Assembly (NCBI RefSeq): GCF_945915485.1
Contig: NZ_CAMEFJ010000010.1
Location: forward strand, 1 to 53,969
Direction: 5' to 3'
Length of the DNA: 53,969 nt
Origin: an uncultured Agrococcus sp.
GTDB taxonomy: Bacteria; Actinomycetota; Actinomycetes; Actinomycetales; Microbacteriaceae
Positions 9,289-18,478 of the stretch are shown piece by piece (position 1 is the first letter of the stretch; each line of letters opens with the position of its first letter). The notes under the pieces were generated by a model that was given only the letters and a program-made list of their open reading frames with translations, was not told the origin of the DNA and made no database searches. Position numbers and translations under genes: made by a program.

Positions 9289-9957
9289 TCAGGTGCGCTG
9301 GGATGACGACTCCGCCGTGTGCGACTCAAGTCGCGCGAGCGCGCTCGTGAGGCTGCGGCGGAGATGGATGTGGGTGGCGTGGGCCGCCAGCTCCGGGTCG
9401 CGTTCGAGAATCGCTTCGACGACCAGGAGGTGCTCTTCTGCCGCGCTGCGCAAACGATCGGCGTCGTGCTGCGAGAGGCGTCGGATGCGCGCGGAGTGCA
9501 GCCGGACACTCGCGAGGGCAGAGGAGAGATAGGAGTTCTGCGCTGCTTCGTCGATCGCCGCGTCCAGTGCGTCGACGATCTCGAAATAGCGACGGAGCCC
9601 GCCTTCGCTGTCGGCCAGCAGTTCGGGTGCCGCCAGCAGGTTACGCTGCAATAGCTCGAACGGAGCGGAACTGCCGCGACGGGCCGCGAGCGCCGCGGCA
9701 TGCGATTCGAGCGCATGCCGCAGCTCGTACAGCGCACGGACCCGATCAGCGTCCATGTCGGTGACGACGAGCATCCGCGGCGACTGGGCTGTCACCAATC
9801 CGTCTGCGACAAGGCGCGAGAGCGCCTGTCGTATTGGCGTGCGGCTCACCTGCAGACGGTTCGACTGCTCGACTTCTGCGAGCACGGTGCCGGGCCGCAG
9901 CTTCCCCTCGAGGATTTCGTCTCGGAGGATCCGGTAGGTCTTTTCGCCGGCGCGCAT
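9289..9957 (-). CDS. GntR-family (FCD) regulator of the prp cluster
   Basis: A 222-residue FadR-type regulator. A winged helix-turn-helix occupies residues ~5-70 (VSRTPIRQALSRLVADGLV) and an all-helical ligand domain of the FCD type follows (LRHALESHAA near 80). GGAGG lies 5 nt before the ATG. It is the first gene of the prpD-prpB-prpC cluster and is likely an autoregulating local repressor or activator: two similar palindromes with TGTATACA and TGGATACA cores lie upstream, one over the -10. The name prpR is used for a different protein family, so I leave the symbol blank. Confidence 0.9.
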   Translation of the reverse strand: MRAGEKTYRILRDEILEGKLRPGTVLAEVEQSNRLQVSRTPIRQALSRLVADGLVTAQSPRMLVVTDMDADRVRALYELRHALESHAAALAARRGSSAPFELLQRNLLAAPELLADSEGGLRRYFEIVDALDAAIDEAAQNSYLSSALASVRLHSARIRRLSQHDADRLRSAAEEHLLVVEAILERDPELAAHATHIHLRRSLTSALARLESHTAESSSQRT

Positions 9958-9993
9958 CGGACCTCCTCAGTGATTCGCTCGTGCAGAGAATCG

Positions 9994-10009
9994 TTAATGT
10001 ATACACTAA
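9994..10009. promoter_or_regulatory. GntR operator candidate 1
   Basis: TTAATGTATACACTAA is palindromic apart from one pair, with a perfect TGTATACA core at 9998-10005. It overlaps the candidate -10 (minus-strand TAGTGT, 10003-10008) of the gntR-prp operon. GntR/FCD proteins typically bind short palindromes of this kind. Confidence 0.6.
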
Positions 10010-10030
10010 GCGAATTATTTAGAAAATCAA
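10003..10030 (-). promoter_or_regulatory. Promoter of the gntR-prpDB operon
   Basis: Minus-strand TTGATT (10025-10030) and TAGTGT (10003-10008) are 16 bp apart. The -10 lies inside operator candidate 1. Confidence 0.5.
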
Positions 10031-10045
10031 GGCCTGATTTTGCAT

Positions 10046-10059
10046 CTATGGATACATAG
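10046..10059. promoter_or_regulatory. GntR operator candidate 2
   Basis: CTATGGATACATAG has 5-bp arms and a TGGATACA core that differs from the TGTATACA core of site 1 by one base. The two cores are 51 bp apart centre to centre, close to five helical turns, upstream of the -35. Confidence 0.45.
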
Positions 10060-10123
10060 CCTGCAAGCGCGCGAGATGCCGTTCAAAAACGAGGTTCTCG
10101 CGCGAGCGCACCGTGCGCAACGG

Positions 10124-11029
10124 CTATGCGATGACTTCCGTCCCCTGGCCCTCGTCGGTGAAGATCTCGAGCAGCATGGAGTGCTCTTCGCGGCCGTCGA
10201 TGATCGCGGCTTTCGCGACACCGCCGCGTACGGCGTCCAGGCAGGCACGCATCTTCGGGATCATGCCCGACTCGAGCTTGGGCAGCATCCGCTCGAGCTC
10301 GTCGGCGTCCAGGCTCGAGATCAGCGAGTCGCGGTTCGGCCAGTCGCCGTACAGCCCCTCGATGTCGGTCAGGATCACGAGCTTCTCAGCGCCGAGAGCG
10401 ACCGCGAGTGCTGCGGCCGCGGCATCCGCGTTCACGTTGAGAGAATCGCCCGGCCGGTCGCGGTCGGGAGCGATGGATGACACGACGGGAATCAGGTCGG
10501 CATCCAGCAGTCGTTGCACCGGCGTCGGGTCGACTCCGACGATGTCGCCGACGTGGCCGAGATCGACCGTGTCGCCGTCGATCTCGACGCGTTTCCGTAC
10601 ACCGGTGAAGAGACCGGCGTCTTCGCCGGAGGCCGACGCCGCGTACGGCCCGCGACTGTTGATGAGCGACACGAGTTCGCGCGAGACCTGCCCCGTCAGC
10701 ACCATGCGCACGACATCCATCGCCTCGCGGCTCGTAACACGATATCCACCGCGGAACTCGCTCTCGACACCCCAGCGCTCGAGCGCAGTCGTGATCTGCG
10801 GTCCGCCCCCGTGCACCACGACGGGTTTGATGCCGACGTGTCTGAGGTAGACGACATCCTCCGCGAACGCACGCTGCAGCTCGGGCGTCAGCATTGCGTT
10901 GCCGCCGTATTTGAACACCATGATCGCGCCGCGGAATCGCTCGAGCCACGGAAGCGACTCGATGAGCGTTATCGCCTTGGCTCGTGCGACGTCGCGGCTA
11001 ACTGGAGTACGCGGAGTTTTCGTGGACAT
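10124..11029 (-). CDS. argB: N-acetylglutamate kinase
   Basis: A 301-residue amino-acid-kinase-family enzyme that phosphorylates N-acetylglutamate, usually the arginine-inhibited step. The nucleotide motif KYGGNAM is near residue 40, the VVHGGGP loop near 71 and the [11 protein letters not shown] substrate/ATP region near 197, all intact. Its ATG lies 32 nt inside the 3' end of argJ, so translation is coupled. The next gene downstream in most relatives is argD; here the gntR-prp operon begins instead, about 165 bp on. Confidence 0.97.
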   Translation of the reverse strand: MSTKTPRTPVSRDVARAKAITLIESLPWLERFRGAIMVFKYGGNAMLTPELQRAFAEDVVYLRHVGIKPVVVHGGGPQITTALERWGVESEFRGGYRVTSREAMDVVRMVLTGQVSRELVSLINSRGPYAASASGEDAGLFTGVRKRVEIDGDTVDLGHVGDIVGVDPTPVQRLLDADLIPVVSSIAPDRDRPGDSLNVNADAAAAALAVALGAEKLVILTDIEGLYGDWPNRDSLISSLDADELERMLPKLESGMIPKMRACLDAVRGGVAKAAIIDGREEHSMLLEIFTDEGQGTEVIA

Positions 11030-12155
11030 AGTCGTGCGTCAAATCGTTCGTCAGAATGGTTGCTGCGCGCTCGCCGGCGTGCAGGTCGATGAGGATGTGC
11101 GTGCGCCGCGGCGTCAGGTCGCACTCTTCGCGGGGCCGGTCGGGGCCGCCCTTCGTGCAGAGTCGGACGCCGTTGAACGTTACGTCGACGTCGTAGGGGT
11201 CGAAGCTCGCGGACGTTGTTCCGATCGCGGCGAGCACGCGCCCCCAGTTCGGGTCGTTGCCGAAGATGGCGGTCATGAGCAGATTCGAGCGAGCGCACGA
11301 ACGGCCGACTTCGACGGCTTCGTCTTCCGAGACGGCGCCGACGACTTCGATCTCGATGTCGTGACTCGCGCCTTCCGCATCGTGCAGCAGCTGCCGGGCG
11401 AGGTCGGCGCACACGGCCGTCACCGCTTCCTGCAGCGCCGCCGACCCCGGCGTCTGATCCGACGCTCCGCTCGCGAGCAGCACGACGGTGTCGTTCGTCG
11501 ACATGCACCCGTCGGAGTCGAGTCGGTCGAACGTGACCCGGGTGGATGCCCGTAGCGCCGCATCCAGTTCGGCTGCGTCCGCGACGGCGTCGGTTGTGAG
11601 TACCACGAGCATCGTCGCAAGGCCCGGTGCGAGCATCCCTGCGCCCTTCGCCATACCGCCGACGCTCCAGCCGGCTCCACGATAGACAGCGGTCTTCGGC
11701 ACCGTGTCGGTCGTCATAATCGCTTCAGCCGCGGCAATACCCGCTGCATCCGTATCGGCCAGCTCCGCGGCGAGGGCCGGAACGGCCGCTTCGAAACGTT
11801 CAACCGGGAGTTGCTCGCCGATCAGGCCGGTCGAGCAGACCACGACGTCTCGCGATTCGGCCCCGATCGCCTCGGCGGTCAGCTGCGCGGTGCGCTCCGT
11901 GACGCTGCTGCCCTGCTCACCCGTGAAGCAGTTCGCGCCTCCCGAGTTGAGCACGACCGCGCGAGCGCGACCATCGGCGACGACCCGTTCGCTGAACAGC
12001 ACGGGTGCCGCTTTCGCGCGGTTCGCCGTGAACACCGCAGCCGCGACATCCAGGGGCCCGTTGTTCACGACCAGCGCGAGATCACGTGCGCCGGTGCTCT
12101 TGAATCCTGCCGCGGCACCCTGGGCTGTGAACCCGGAAGGCGTCGTGACGCTCAC
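10998..12155 (-). CDS. argJ: Bifunctional ornithine acetyltransferase / N-acetylglutamate synthase
   Basis: A 385-residue self-cleaving acetyltransferase that recycles the acetyl group from N-acetylornithine to glutamate. The autocleavage site lies in [15 protein letters not shown] near residue 180, where the bond before the threonine is cut to give two chains. I chose the GTG at 12155 ([13 protein letters not shown]), which overlaps the argC stop as GTGA; the open frame extends further upstream only as an antisense-like arginine-rich shadow. The presence of ArgJ means the cluster uses the cyclic acetyl pathway. Confidence 0.96.
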   Translation of the reverse strand: MSVTTPSGFTAQGAAAGFKSTGARDLALVVNNGPLDVAAAVFTANRAKAAPVLFSERVVADGRARAVVLNSGGANCFTGEQGSSVTERTAQLTAEAIGAESRDVVVCSTGLIGEQLPVERFEAAVPALAAELADTDAAGIAAAEAIMTTDTVPKTAVYRGAGWSVGGMAKGAGMLAPGLATMLVVLTTDAVADAAELDAALRASTRVTFDRLDSDGCMSTNDTVVLLASGASDQTPGSAALQEAVTAVCADLARQLLHDAEGASHDIEIEVVGAVSEDEAVEVGRSCARSNLLMTAIFGNDPNWGRVLAAIGTTSASFDPYDVDVTFNGVRLCTKGGPDRPREECDLTPRRTHILIDLHAGERAATILTNDLTHDYVHENSAYSS

Positions 12156-13204
12156 GGCGCGACGCCGTTTCTGGAGAGCCCCAGATCTTCTTCGAGGCCC
12201 AGCGCGATGTTCGCCGACTGCACGGCGGCACCCGCGGTTCCCTTGCCGAGGTTGTCGAGTGCGCACACGGCGATGACCGTACCGGCCCGCTCGTCGACCG
12301 TTACACCGATCAGCGCGGTGTTCGAGCCGACGACGTCGGCGACCTGCGGCAGCTGCCCCTTCGGCAGCACTTCGACGAAGTCTTCGCCGTCGAAGGCGCT
12401 CCTCCACACCGAGTGGATCTCCTCGCTCGTTTCACCGTCGACGAGCGGTGCGACGACGGTCGCCAGGATGCCACGTGCCATGGGGACGAGGACGGGCGTG
12501 AACGTGAGCCCGATGTCGTTCGAGGACACGCCCTCGGCAGCAACTCTCGCCCAGTTCTGCTTGATCTCGGGCACGTGCCGGTGCCCCGTCGTGGCGTAGG
12601 GGCGCGCGTTGCCCAGCAGCTCGGACGCGAGCAGATCGACCTTCGCCGCGCGTCCCGCCCCGCTCGGACCGACTGCGAGGGATGCGACGATGCGGCCTGT
12701 GTCGACCAGGCCGTTCGCGACACCGGGGGCCATCGCGAGTGTGACCGCCGTCGCGTTGCAGCCCGGCACTGCGATGCGCGTCGAACTGCGCAACAGTCTT
12801 CTCTGCTTGCCGTCCGTGGTCTCGAGCTCGGGCATCCCGTATGTCCAGGGTTCGGCGGGCTCGGTGCCGTAGTACTCGCGCCAATCTTCCGGGTGCTCGA
12901 GTCGATGGTCGGCTCCGCAGTCGATCACGAGCGCATCGTCGCCGATAGCTTCCGTTATCGCGGCGGATTGTCCGTGCGGCAGCGCAAGGAAGACGACGTC
13001 GTGACCGAGCAGGCGCTCCGGCGTCGTCTCCTGCAGCGTCAGGTGCGAAAACGATCGGAGGTTCGGGTGCAATTGCGCCAGCGGTTCACCCGCGTTCGAG
13101 TGCGCGGTGACCGTGGCGACTTCGAATTCGGGATGCGCTGCGAGCAGCCGCAGCAGCTCACCCCCTGCGTATCCGCTCGCCCCTGCGACAGCAACTGTAA
13201 ACAC
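12152..13204 (-). CDS. argC: N-acetyl-gamma-glutamyl-phosphate reductase
   Basis: A 350-residue NADPH-dependent reductase of arginine synthesis. The Rossmann motif GASGYAGGELLRLL is at residues 8-21, the catalytic cysteine lies in VPGCNATA near residue 148, and the GHRHVPEI region is intact. The GTG start has AGGAGG 5 nt upstream. Only 8 bp separate it from the pheT stop, so arginine genes may be cotranscribed with pheST. I found no clear ArgR box in this gap, which is too short to hold one plus a promoter. Confidence 0.97.
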   Translation of the reverse strand: MFTVAVAGASGYAGGELLRLLAAHPEFEVATVTAHSNAGEPLAQLHPNLRSFSHLTLQETTPERLLGHDVVFLALPHGQSAAITEAIGDDALVIDCGADHRLEHPEDWREYYGTEPAEPWTYGMPELETTDGKQRRLLRSSTRIAVPGCNATAVTLAMAPGVANGLVDTGRIVASLAVGPSGAGRAAKVDLLASELLGNARPYATTGHRHVPEIKQNWARVAAEGVSSNDIGLTFTPVLVPMARGILATVVAPLVDGETSEEIHSVWRSAFDGEDFVEVLPKGQLPQVADVVGSNTALIGVTVDERAGTVIAVCALDNLGKGTAGAAVQSANIALGLEEDLGLSRNGVAP

Positions 13205-13212
13205 GACCCCTC

Positions 13213-15675
13213 CTAAGCGCGAAGCTTCGCGCCGAACTTGTCTTCGGCGCTGGCGACGCCTGCCATTTTCGCCTCGCTCGCCTCTTCCGCCTTCAGCGTG
13301 CGGTCGGGCGCCCGGAATCGCAGCGCGAACGTCAGCGATTTCTCCCCATCGGAGAGCCCGGCACCACGGTAGTCGTCGACGAGCCGGATGTTCTCCAGCA
13401 ACGAACCCGCGCCCTCGGCAACCGTGCGCAGCACCTCATCTGCAGGAACATCCTGCTGCACGGTCAACGAGAGATCCTGCGTCGCGGCCGGCACGCCCGC
13501 TATCACGGCGGGCTCCAGCGTCGTGCGACGCAGCTGCACGAGGCGCTCGAGGTTCAATTCAGCGACGACGACTCGCTCGAGCGAATGCTCCTTCGCGACC
13601 GAGGGCAGCAGCTCTGCCGCGTAACCGATGACTTCGCCTGCGACGAGGATGTCGGCAGTGCGACCGGGATGCGTCCAGCCCCGCGAACCCTGGCGCACCT
13701 CGATCTCGAGCCCCGCAGCCGAAGCCGCGACGCGTGCGAAGTCGAGGGCGTCGGCGAGGTCGTAGTGCTCTGCGCTCTGACCCGGCTGCTTCCTCAGGCG
13801 ATTGCCCGTCAGCGCGATCGCGACGTGGCGGTCCTGCAGCGGCAGGTTGTCGAGGGATGCCAACGTCGCGTCATCCGGGCGGGATGCGGCGCTCGGCAAC
13901 TCGGTTGTGCCGTGCTCGCCCTGCTCGACGAAGACGGTGCCGAGCTCGAAGACGGCGGCATCCACCAGCCCTCGTGCAACGTTGCGGGCAAGCGTTTCCA
14001 CGAGCCCGGGGATGAGCGCGGTGCGCAGCCAGCGGCGTTCGGCATCCAGCGCGTTCGTGAGTTCGACTGCGCGCTCGCCGGTCATGCCGATCTGTCGCTC
14101 CGACATGAAGGGTGAGACCAATACCTCGGTTGCTCCCGCTGCCGCGAGTGCGTTCGCGGTGTCCCTCACGGTGCGCTGGGCTCGGGTGTACCCGCGCCCT
14201 GGCGGCGGTACCGGCAGCTCTGAGCCGATGCGGTCGAAACCGACGATACGACCGATCTCCTCGACAAGATGGATCTCATCGTCGAGATCGGGCCGCCAGG
14301 TCGGCGGTGTGACGGACCAGCCGTCCTCCGTTTCGCGCACGTCTGCGCCGATCGCCTGCAGCGCGGTGCGCTGCTCTTCATCGGTGTAGCCGATGCCCAT
14401 GACGCGTGCAGCCTTGCCGCGACGCAACGCGATCGTGCCGACGACCGGCACATCCTGCTCGACGGTGGCACCGTACGAGTCGGCTGTCCCTCCCGCGAGT
14501 TCGACGAGCAGTTGCACGGCACGTTCGGCCGCCGCCTCCTGCAGCGCCGTGTCGACACCGCGCGCGAAACGCTTCGACGCCTCGCTGTGCAGCCGGTGCC
14601 TCCGGGCCGAACGGCCGATCGTGACGGGGTCGAACCACGCGGCTTCAATCAGCACATCGTTCGTCGCATCCGTAACCTCGGTGCTCGCACCACCCATGAC
14701 ACCGGCGATACCGATGGGCCCGGCGTCATCCGTGATCAAGAGGTCTTCCCTATCGAGCTTGCGTTCCGTGTCGTCGAGCGTGACGATCGTCTCACCCGGA
14801 TGCGCACGGCGCACCGTGATGCCGCCGGTGAGGCGGTCGAGGTCGTAGGCGTGCAGCGGCTGGCCGAGTTCGAGCATGACGTAGTTCGTGATGTCGACCG
14901 CGATCGAGATGGGCCGCATGCCCGCGAGCGTGAGCCGTTGCGCCATCCAGCGTGGCGTCGGCGCGTGTACATCGATACCGCGAACCGCCCTCGCGATGAA
15001 TCGGGCGCAGCCGACGTGCCCGCGAATCGGGGCGTCATCGGCGAGCGCGAGTGGGAATCCCTCTCCCGCTCTGGTCTCGATGAGCGCCGGGTCGTTGAAT
15101 TTCGCGCCGGTTGCGTTCGCGTACTCCCGCGCAATGCCGCGCAGGCTGAGCGCGTAGCCGCGATCGGTCGTGACCGCGACCTCAACGGCGACGCCGTCGA
15201 GCCCCAGCAGACTGCGCGCATCACCCCCGGGCTCGGCCGAGTAGCCGAGTTCCTGCAGCCGCAGGATGCCGTCGTGGTCATCGCCGATGCCCAGTTCGCT
15301 GGCGGAGGCCATCATGCCGTCGGAGATGTGACCGTAGGTCTTGCGGGCCGAGATCTCGAATCCGCCCGGCAGCACCGTGCCAGGCAGCGCGACGGCGACG
15401 AGGTCGTCGACCGCGAAGTTCGAAGCACCGCAGACGATACCTCGGGGCTCTTCCTCCCCGACATCGACCTGCACCCAGCGGATGATCTTGCCGTTCTTCT
15501 GCGGTTCGTCGTCGAACGACAGCACTCTGCCGACCGTCAAGGGTCCGCTGATCTCCGTGCGGTGAATCGCCTCGTCTTCCAACCCGACGCTCACGAGCGC
15601 CTCGAGCACATGCTCGGGCGTAACGTCCTCCGGCAGCGCAACGTAGTCGGCGAGCCAGTCAAGAGGAATACGCAT
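13213..15675 (-). CDS. pheT: Phenylalanyl-tRNA synthetase beta subunit
   Basis: An 820-residue beta chain of the alpha2-beta2 PheRS. It has the N-terminal tRNA-binding EMAP-like domain (residues ~40-155; the motif KIIRWVQVDVGEEEP is visible), the B3/B4 editing domain, the B5 domain, the catalytic-like core and the C-terminal anticodon-binding ferredoxin-like domain (VRLVDDYRGAGLSDG, SLTFALRFRAP). Length is standard. Its ATG directly abuts the pheS stop. It is followed after 8 bp by argC, forming a pheST-argCJB transcription unit. A very long antisense open frame runs opposite pheT and pheS but is not a gene. Confidence 0.98.
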   Translation of the reverse strand: MRIPLDWLADYVALPEDVTPEHVLEALVSVGLEDEAIHRTEISGPLTVGRVLSFDDEPQKNGKIIRWVQVDVGEEEPRGIVCGASNFAVDDLVAVALPGTVLPGGFEISARKTYGHISDGMMASASELGIGDDHDGILRLQELGYSAEPGGDARSLLGLDGVAVEVAVTTDRGYALSLRGIAREYANATGAKFNDPALIETRAGEGFPLALADDAPIRGHVGCARFIARAVRGIDVHAPTPRWMAQRLTLAGMRPISIAVDITNYVMLELGQPLHAYDLDRLTGGITVRRAHPGETIVTLDDTERKLDREDLLITDDAGPIGIAGVMGGASTEVTDATNDVLIEAAWFDPVTIGRSARRHRLHSEASKRFARGVDTALQEAAAERAVQLLVELAGGTADSYGATVEQDVPVVGTIALRRGKAARVMGIGYTDEEQRTALQAIGADVRETEDGWSVTPPTWRPDLDDEIHLVEEIGRIVGFDRIGSELPVPPPGRGYTRAQRTVRDTANALAAAGATEVLVSPFMSERQIGMTGERAVELTNALDAERRWLRTALIPGLVETLARNVARGLVDAAVFELGTVFVEQGEHGTTELPSAASRPDDATLASLDNLPLQDRHVAIALTGNRLRKQPGQSAEHYDLADALDFARVAASAAGLEIEVRQGSRGWTHPGRTADILVAGEVIGYAAELLPSVAKEHSLERVVVAELNLERLVQLRRTTLEPAVIAGVPAATQDLSLTVQQDVPADEVLRTVAEGAGSLLENIRLVDDYRGAGLSDGEKSLTFALRFRAPDRTLKAEEASEAKMAGVASAEDKFGAKLRA

Positions 15676-16710
15676 CTAAATCACCATCCCGAACTGCTGA
15701 GAGAAGCGCACGTCGCCCTCGATCATGTCGCGCATGTCAGGCAGAAGGTACCTGAACTGCAGCGTACGTTCGATTCCCATGCCGAACGCGAAGCCCTGAT
15801 ACTCCTCCGGGTCGACGCCCGCAGCACGCAGCACGTTCGGGTTGACCATCCCGGAGCCGCCCCACTCGACCCAACGGGGTCCGCCCCGCATACCCGGGTG
15901 CCAGACATCCATCTCGGCGCTCGGCTCGGTGAACGGGAAGTGGTTGTTCCGCAGTCGGATGCGCGCGTCGGCTCCGAACATCGCCCTCGCCAAGTGCTCG
16001 AGCGTGCCGCGGAGGTGCGCCATCGTCAGGTTGCGGTCGATGGCGAGGCCCTCGATCTGCGTGAACACCGGCAGGTGCGTCGCGTCGATGTCATCGGTAC
16101 GGAACACGCGACCCGGCGACACGATGTAGACGGGGAGGTCTCTCGTGAGCAGTGAACGGATCTGCACGGGGCTCGTCTGCGTGCGCAGCACAAGGTGGCT
16201 GCCTCCGGGCTCGACGTAGAACGTATCGGATTCGCTTCGAGCAGGGTGGTCGGGGTCGACGTTGAGCGCATCGAAGTTGAACCACTCGTGCTCGACCTGC
16301 GGGCCCTCCGCGATCTCCCAGCCCATGCCGACGAAGACGTCCGACATTTCGTCTTGGAGCATCGTCAGCGGGTGTCGGGCGCCCAGCTGTCTGCGCTGGG
16401 GCAATGCCGTGACGTCGATGCGCTCCTCTTCGAGCTTCGCACGGGCCTCCGCGACGGCAACGCTCCCGGTGCGCTCCGAGAGCGCCTGCCCCACTCGCTT
16501 TCGCCCGCCGCCGATCGTCGCGCCCGCTTCTTTACGGAACTCGGGTGCGAGATCCTTGAGCGAGGCGTTGAGCTTCGCGAGCGTTGAGCTCGGCCCGTTG
16601 TGATCTGCTTTGGCTTGCTGAAGCTGCGCGCTCGTGGTGGCCGCTGCGATGTCTTGCAGCGCCTGGTCTACGGCAGCCTCGACCTGTTCGGCGAGAGTGA
16701 ATGTTGACAC
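15676..16710 (-). CDS. pheS: Phenylalanyl-tRNA synthetase alpha subunit
   Basis: A 344-residue class II synthetase subunit with the N-terminal coiled coil (residues ~1-85), motif 2 (FRTDDIDATHLPVFTQIEGL) and motif 3 (FAFGMGIERTLQFRYLLPD) intact; the DEMSDVF and HPARSESDTFY active-site segments are also present. The GTG start lacks a ribosome site; TAAGAT lies 8 nt upstream, suggesting a leaderless mRNA. A perfect 25-bp inverted repeat lies between this gene and the upstream ABC operon. I see no T-box or peptide leader. Confidence 0.97.
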   Translation of the reverse strand: MSTFTLAEQVEAAVDQALQDIAAATTSAQLQQAKADHNGPSSTLAKLNASLKDLAPEFRKEAGATIGGGRKRVGQALSERTGSVAVAEARAKLEEERIDVTALPQRRQLGARHPLTMLQDEMSDVFVGMGWEIAEGPQVEHEWFNFDALNVDPDHPARSESDTFYVEPGGSHLVLRTQTSPVQIRSLLTRDLPVYIVSPGRVFRTDDIDATHLPVFTQIEGLAIDRNLTMAHLRGTLEHLARAMFGADARIRLRNNHFPFTEPSAEMDVWHPGMRGGPRWVEWGGSGMVNPNVLRAAGVDPEEYQGFAFGMGIERTLQFRYLLPDMRDMIEGDVRFSQQFGMVI

Positions 16711-16718
16711 GACTACTC

Positions 16719-16724
16719 ATCTTA
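16719..16724 (-). promoter_or_regulatory. -10 hexamer of pheS (leaderless candidate)
   Basis: TAAGAT ends 8 nt before the GTG start of pheS; no ribosome binding site precedes the start. Confidence 0.45.
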
Positions 16725-16751
16725 CCGATCCACACAACCTCTCCCCCCACA

Positions 16752-16804
16752 GGGTGCGAAAAACTTCGAAGAATGATGGTCATTCTTCGAAGTTTTTCGC
16801 ACCC
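16752..16804. terminator. Perfect 25-bp inverted repeat after gluD
   Basis: Arms 16752-16776 and 16780-16804 are exact reverse complements with a 3-nt loop (TGG). The arms begin GGGTGCGAAAAACTTCGAAG. It lies 30 bp after the gluD stop and 42 bp before the pheS start. No U-run follows, as is common for actinobacterial hairpin terminators. The perfection over 25 bp is unusual for a simple terminator. Confidence 0.7.
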
Positions 16805-16833
16805 AACGAGGCTCGGGTGTGGCTAGCGCGGGA

Positions 16834-17793
16834 TCAGAAGCCGTGACCACCGGTCCGCGGCGGGGCATTCTTATCGATGTGCCGCTGCAGTTCTTCGGGA
16901 GCATCCTGCTGCGCCATGAGCTGGGTCGTCGTCTGGTCGCCGGGGTTGCCGGGGTGGTGCGTCTCGGCGACCTTGACCTTGGGCGACCGACTCGTGCGCT
17001 TCTGCACCCATGTGGCGAACCACGACAGCAGAGCACAGAGAATGATGTAGATCGTGCCACCTACGATCACCGCTGGGATGATGGGGCGGCCGAGCGTCTC
17101 CTGCGACATCAGGAACCGCACGTAGTAGAGCAACTCGTTGTACGTGATGATGAATCCGAGTGCGGTGTCCTTCAGCGCGACGACCAGCTGAGCGATGATG
17201 ACCGGCAGCATGGAACGGATCGCCTGCGGCATGAGGATCAAGTTCATGACCTGCGAGGCTCGCATGCCGATCGAGTAACCCGCCTCGGCCTGTCCCTTCG
17301 GCAGCGACTCGACGCCGGCGCGGAACACCTCCGCGAGGACGGACCCGTTGTAGACGACGAGGGCGATGACGACGGCGGCGAACGAGGACATCGATATGCC
17401 TTGGATGGAGCCGAAGCCGTAGTACAGCAGCATCATCATCACCAGCACGGGTACGGCACGGAGCACTTCCGTGACAGCGGCAGCCGGCAGTCGCACAAGC
17501 TTGTTCGAGCTCAGGCGGGCGTACGCGAGGAGAAATCCGAATGCGAGCGATCCCACTGCTGCTACGGCGAAGGCTCCGAGTGTCCGGAGGACGGCCAAGC
17601 CGATCTGCGACCAGACATACGGGTATGTAAAGGCTTGCCACTTTTCGTAGGTGAACTGCCCCGTGGCGAACAGTCGGTAGATGATGAACGCAAGCAGCGC
17701 CACGACGATGACGACGACCGCTACGCCCAGGGCCCTATTGCGAAGAATCGCCTTGGGGCCGGGTACGTCGTAGAGAACGGATGCGCTGCTCAT
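16834..17793 (-). CDS. gluD: Glutamate-type amino acid ABC transporter permease, GluD-like
   Basis: A 319-residue inner-membrane permease of the polar-amino-acid (HisM/GlnP) family. It has one N-terminal helix (~22-42) and a five-helix permease core with the EAA loop near residue 160 (FRAGVESLPKGQAEAGYSIGM). The last ~45 residues are a hydrophilic, Gln/Pro-rich cytoplasmic tail (NPGDQTTTQLMAQQDAPEE). Its ATG overlaps the stop of the sister permease by 4 nt. Order gluA-gluB-gluC-gluD and sequence class match the corynebacterial glutamate importer; aspartate, glutamine or related substrates remain possible. Confidence 0.9.
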   Translation of the reverse strand: MSSASVLYDVPGPKAILRNRALGVAVVVIVVALLAFIIYRLFATGQFTYEKWQAFTYPYVWSQIGLAVLRTLGAFAVAAVGSLAFGFLLAYARLSSNKLVRLPAAAVTEVLRAVPVLVMMMLLYYGFGSIQGISMSSFAAVVIALVVYNGSVLAEVFRAGVESLPKGQAEAGYSIGMRASQVMNLILMPQAIRSMLPVIIAQLVVALKDTALGFIITYNELLYYVRFLMSQETLGRPIIPAVIVGGTIYIILCALLSWFATWVQKRTSRSPKVKVAETHHPGNPGDQTTTQLMAQQDAPEELQRHIDKNAPPRTGGHGF

Positions 17794-18434
17794 CGTGCCA
17801 CCTTCAGTTTCTTCTCAAGGAAGTTCTGGATTGCCCCGAGAATGAATACCAGCACCACGAAGATCGCGGCCACCCAGAGCAAAACGACCATCATGTTCTC
17901 GCCACGCTCGGACATGTAGCTGCGCATCATCCCCAGGTTGATGATGGAGAATCCGGCTGCCACCGTCGTGTTCTTCAGGAACGCGATAATGACGCTCATC
18001 ATGGGCGGGATGACGCTACGGCCGGCCTGCGGAAGCACGATGTGCGTCATGACCTGCCCGAAGCTCATGCCCACGGCTCGGGCGGCTTCCGCCTGGCCAA
18101 CGGGAACCGTATTGATACCGCTTCTCACTGTCTCCGCCACGTATGTTGCCGTGTACAGGCCGATCGCGAGAATGCCCAAGACCTCGCGGTTGTTGTAACC
18201 GATCAATGGTGGTACCGCGAACGCGAAGATGAAGAACATCAGCGTCAGCGGGGTGTTCCGGACAAAGTTGACGTACGCACTGCCCATTACACGTGCAATT
18301 GGCACAGGAGAGACGCGCATCGCGCCGACGATGAAGCCGAGTACGAGCGCGATGATTAAGCCGAAGAAGAATATCCGGAGCGTGCCCAATAGAGCCGGAA
18401 TCCAGATATCCAAGTTGTCGGTGATGACGCCCAT
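17790..18434 (-). CDS. gluC: Glutamate-type amino acid ABC transporter permease, GluC-like
   Basis: A 214-residue polar-amino-acid permease subunit with five predicted helices. The EAA loop reads RSGINTVPVGQAEAARAVGM near residue 112. GGAGG lies 7 nt before the ATG. It pairs with the overlapping gluD product to form the membrane channel of the importer. It is separated from gluB by 77 bp that hold a 10-bp perfect hairpin, so permease expression is probably lower than that of the binding protein. Confidence 0.92.
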   Translation of the reverse strand: MGVITDNLDIWIPALLGTLRIFFFGLIIALVLGFIVGAMRVSPVPIARVMGSAYVNFVRNTPLTLMFFIFAFAVPPLIGYNNREVLGILAIGLYTATYVAETVRSGINTVPVGQAEAARAVGMSFGQVMTHIVLPQAGRSVIPPMMSVIIAFLKNTTVAAGFSIINLGMMRSYMSERGENMMVVLLWVAAIFVVLVFILGAIQNFLEKKLKVAR

Positions 18435-18478
18435 CGGCGCGCCTCCATTTGGTCAGGGTGCAGGATGCAGGGGTGGTG

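Noticed and set aside
14269-16155. 628-codon open frame on the plus strand opposite pheT and pheS
   Set aside because: It lies wholly antisense to two clear essential genes, is rich in Arg, His, Val and Asp in the way GC-rich antisense frames are, and has no family motif.
16711-16833. T-box or attenuator controlling pheST
   Set aside because: No T-box consensus, no Phe-rich leader peptide; the palindrome there is better placed as the end of the glu operon.
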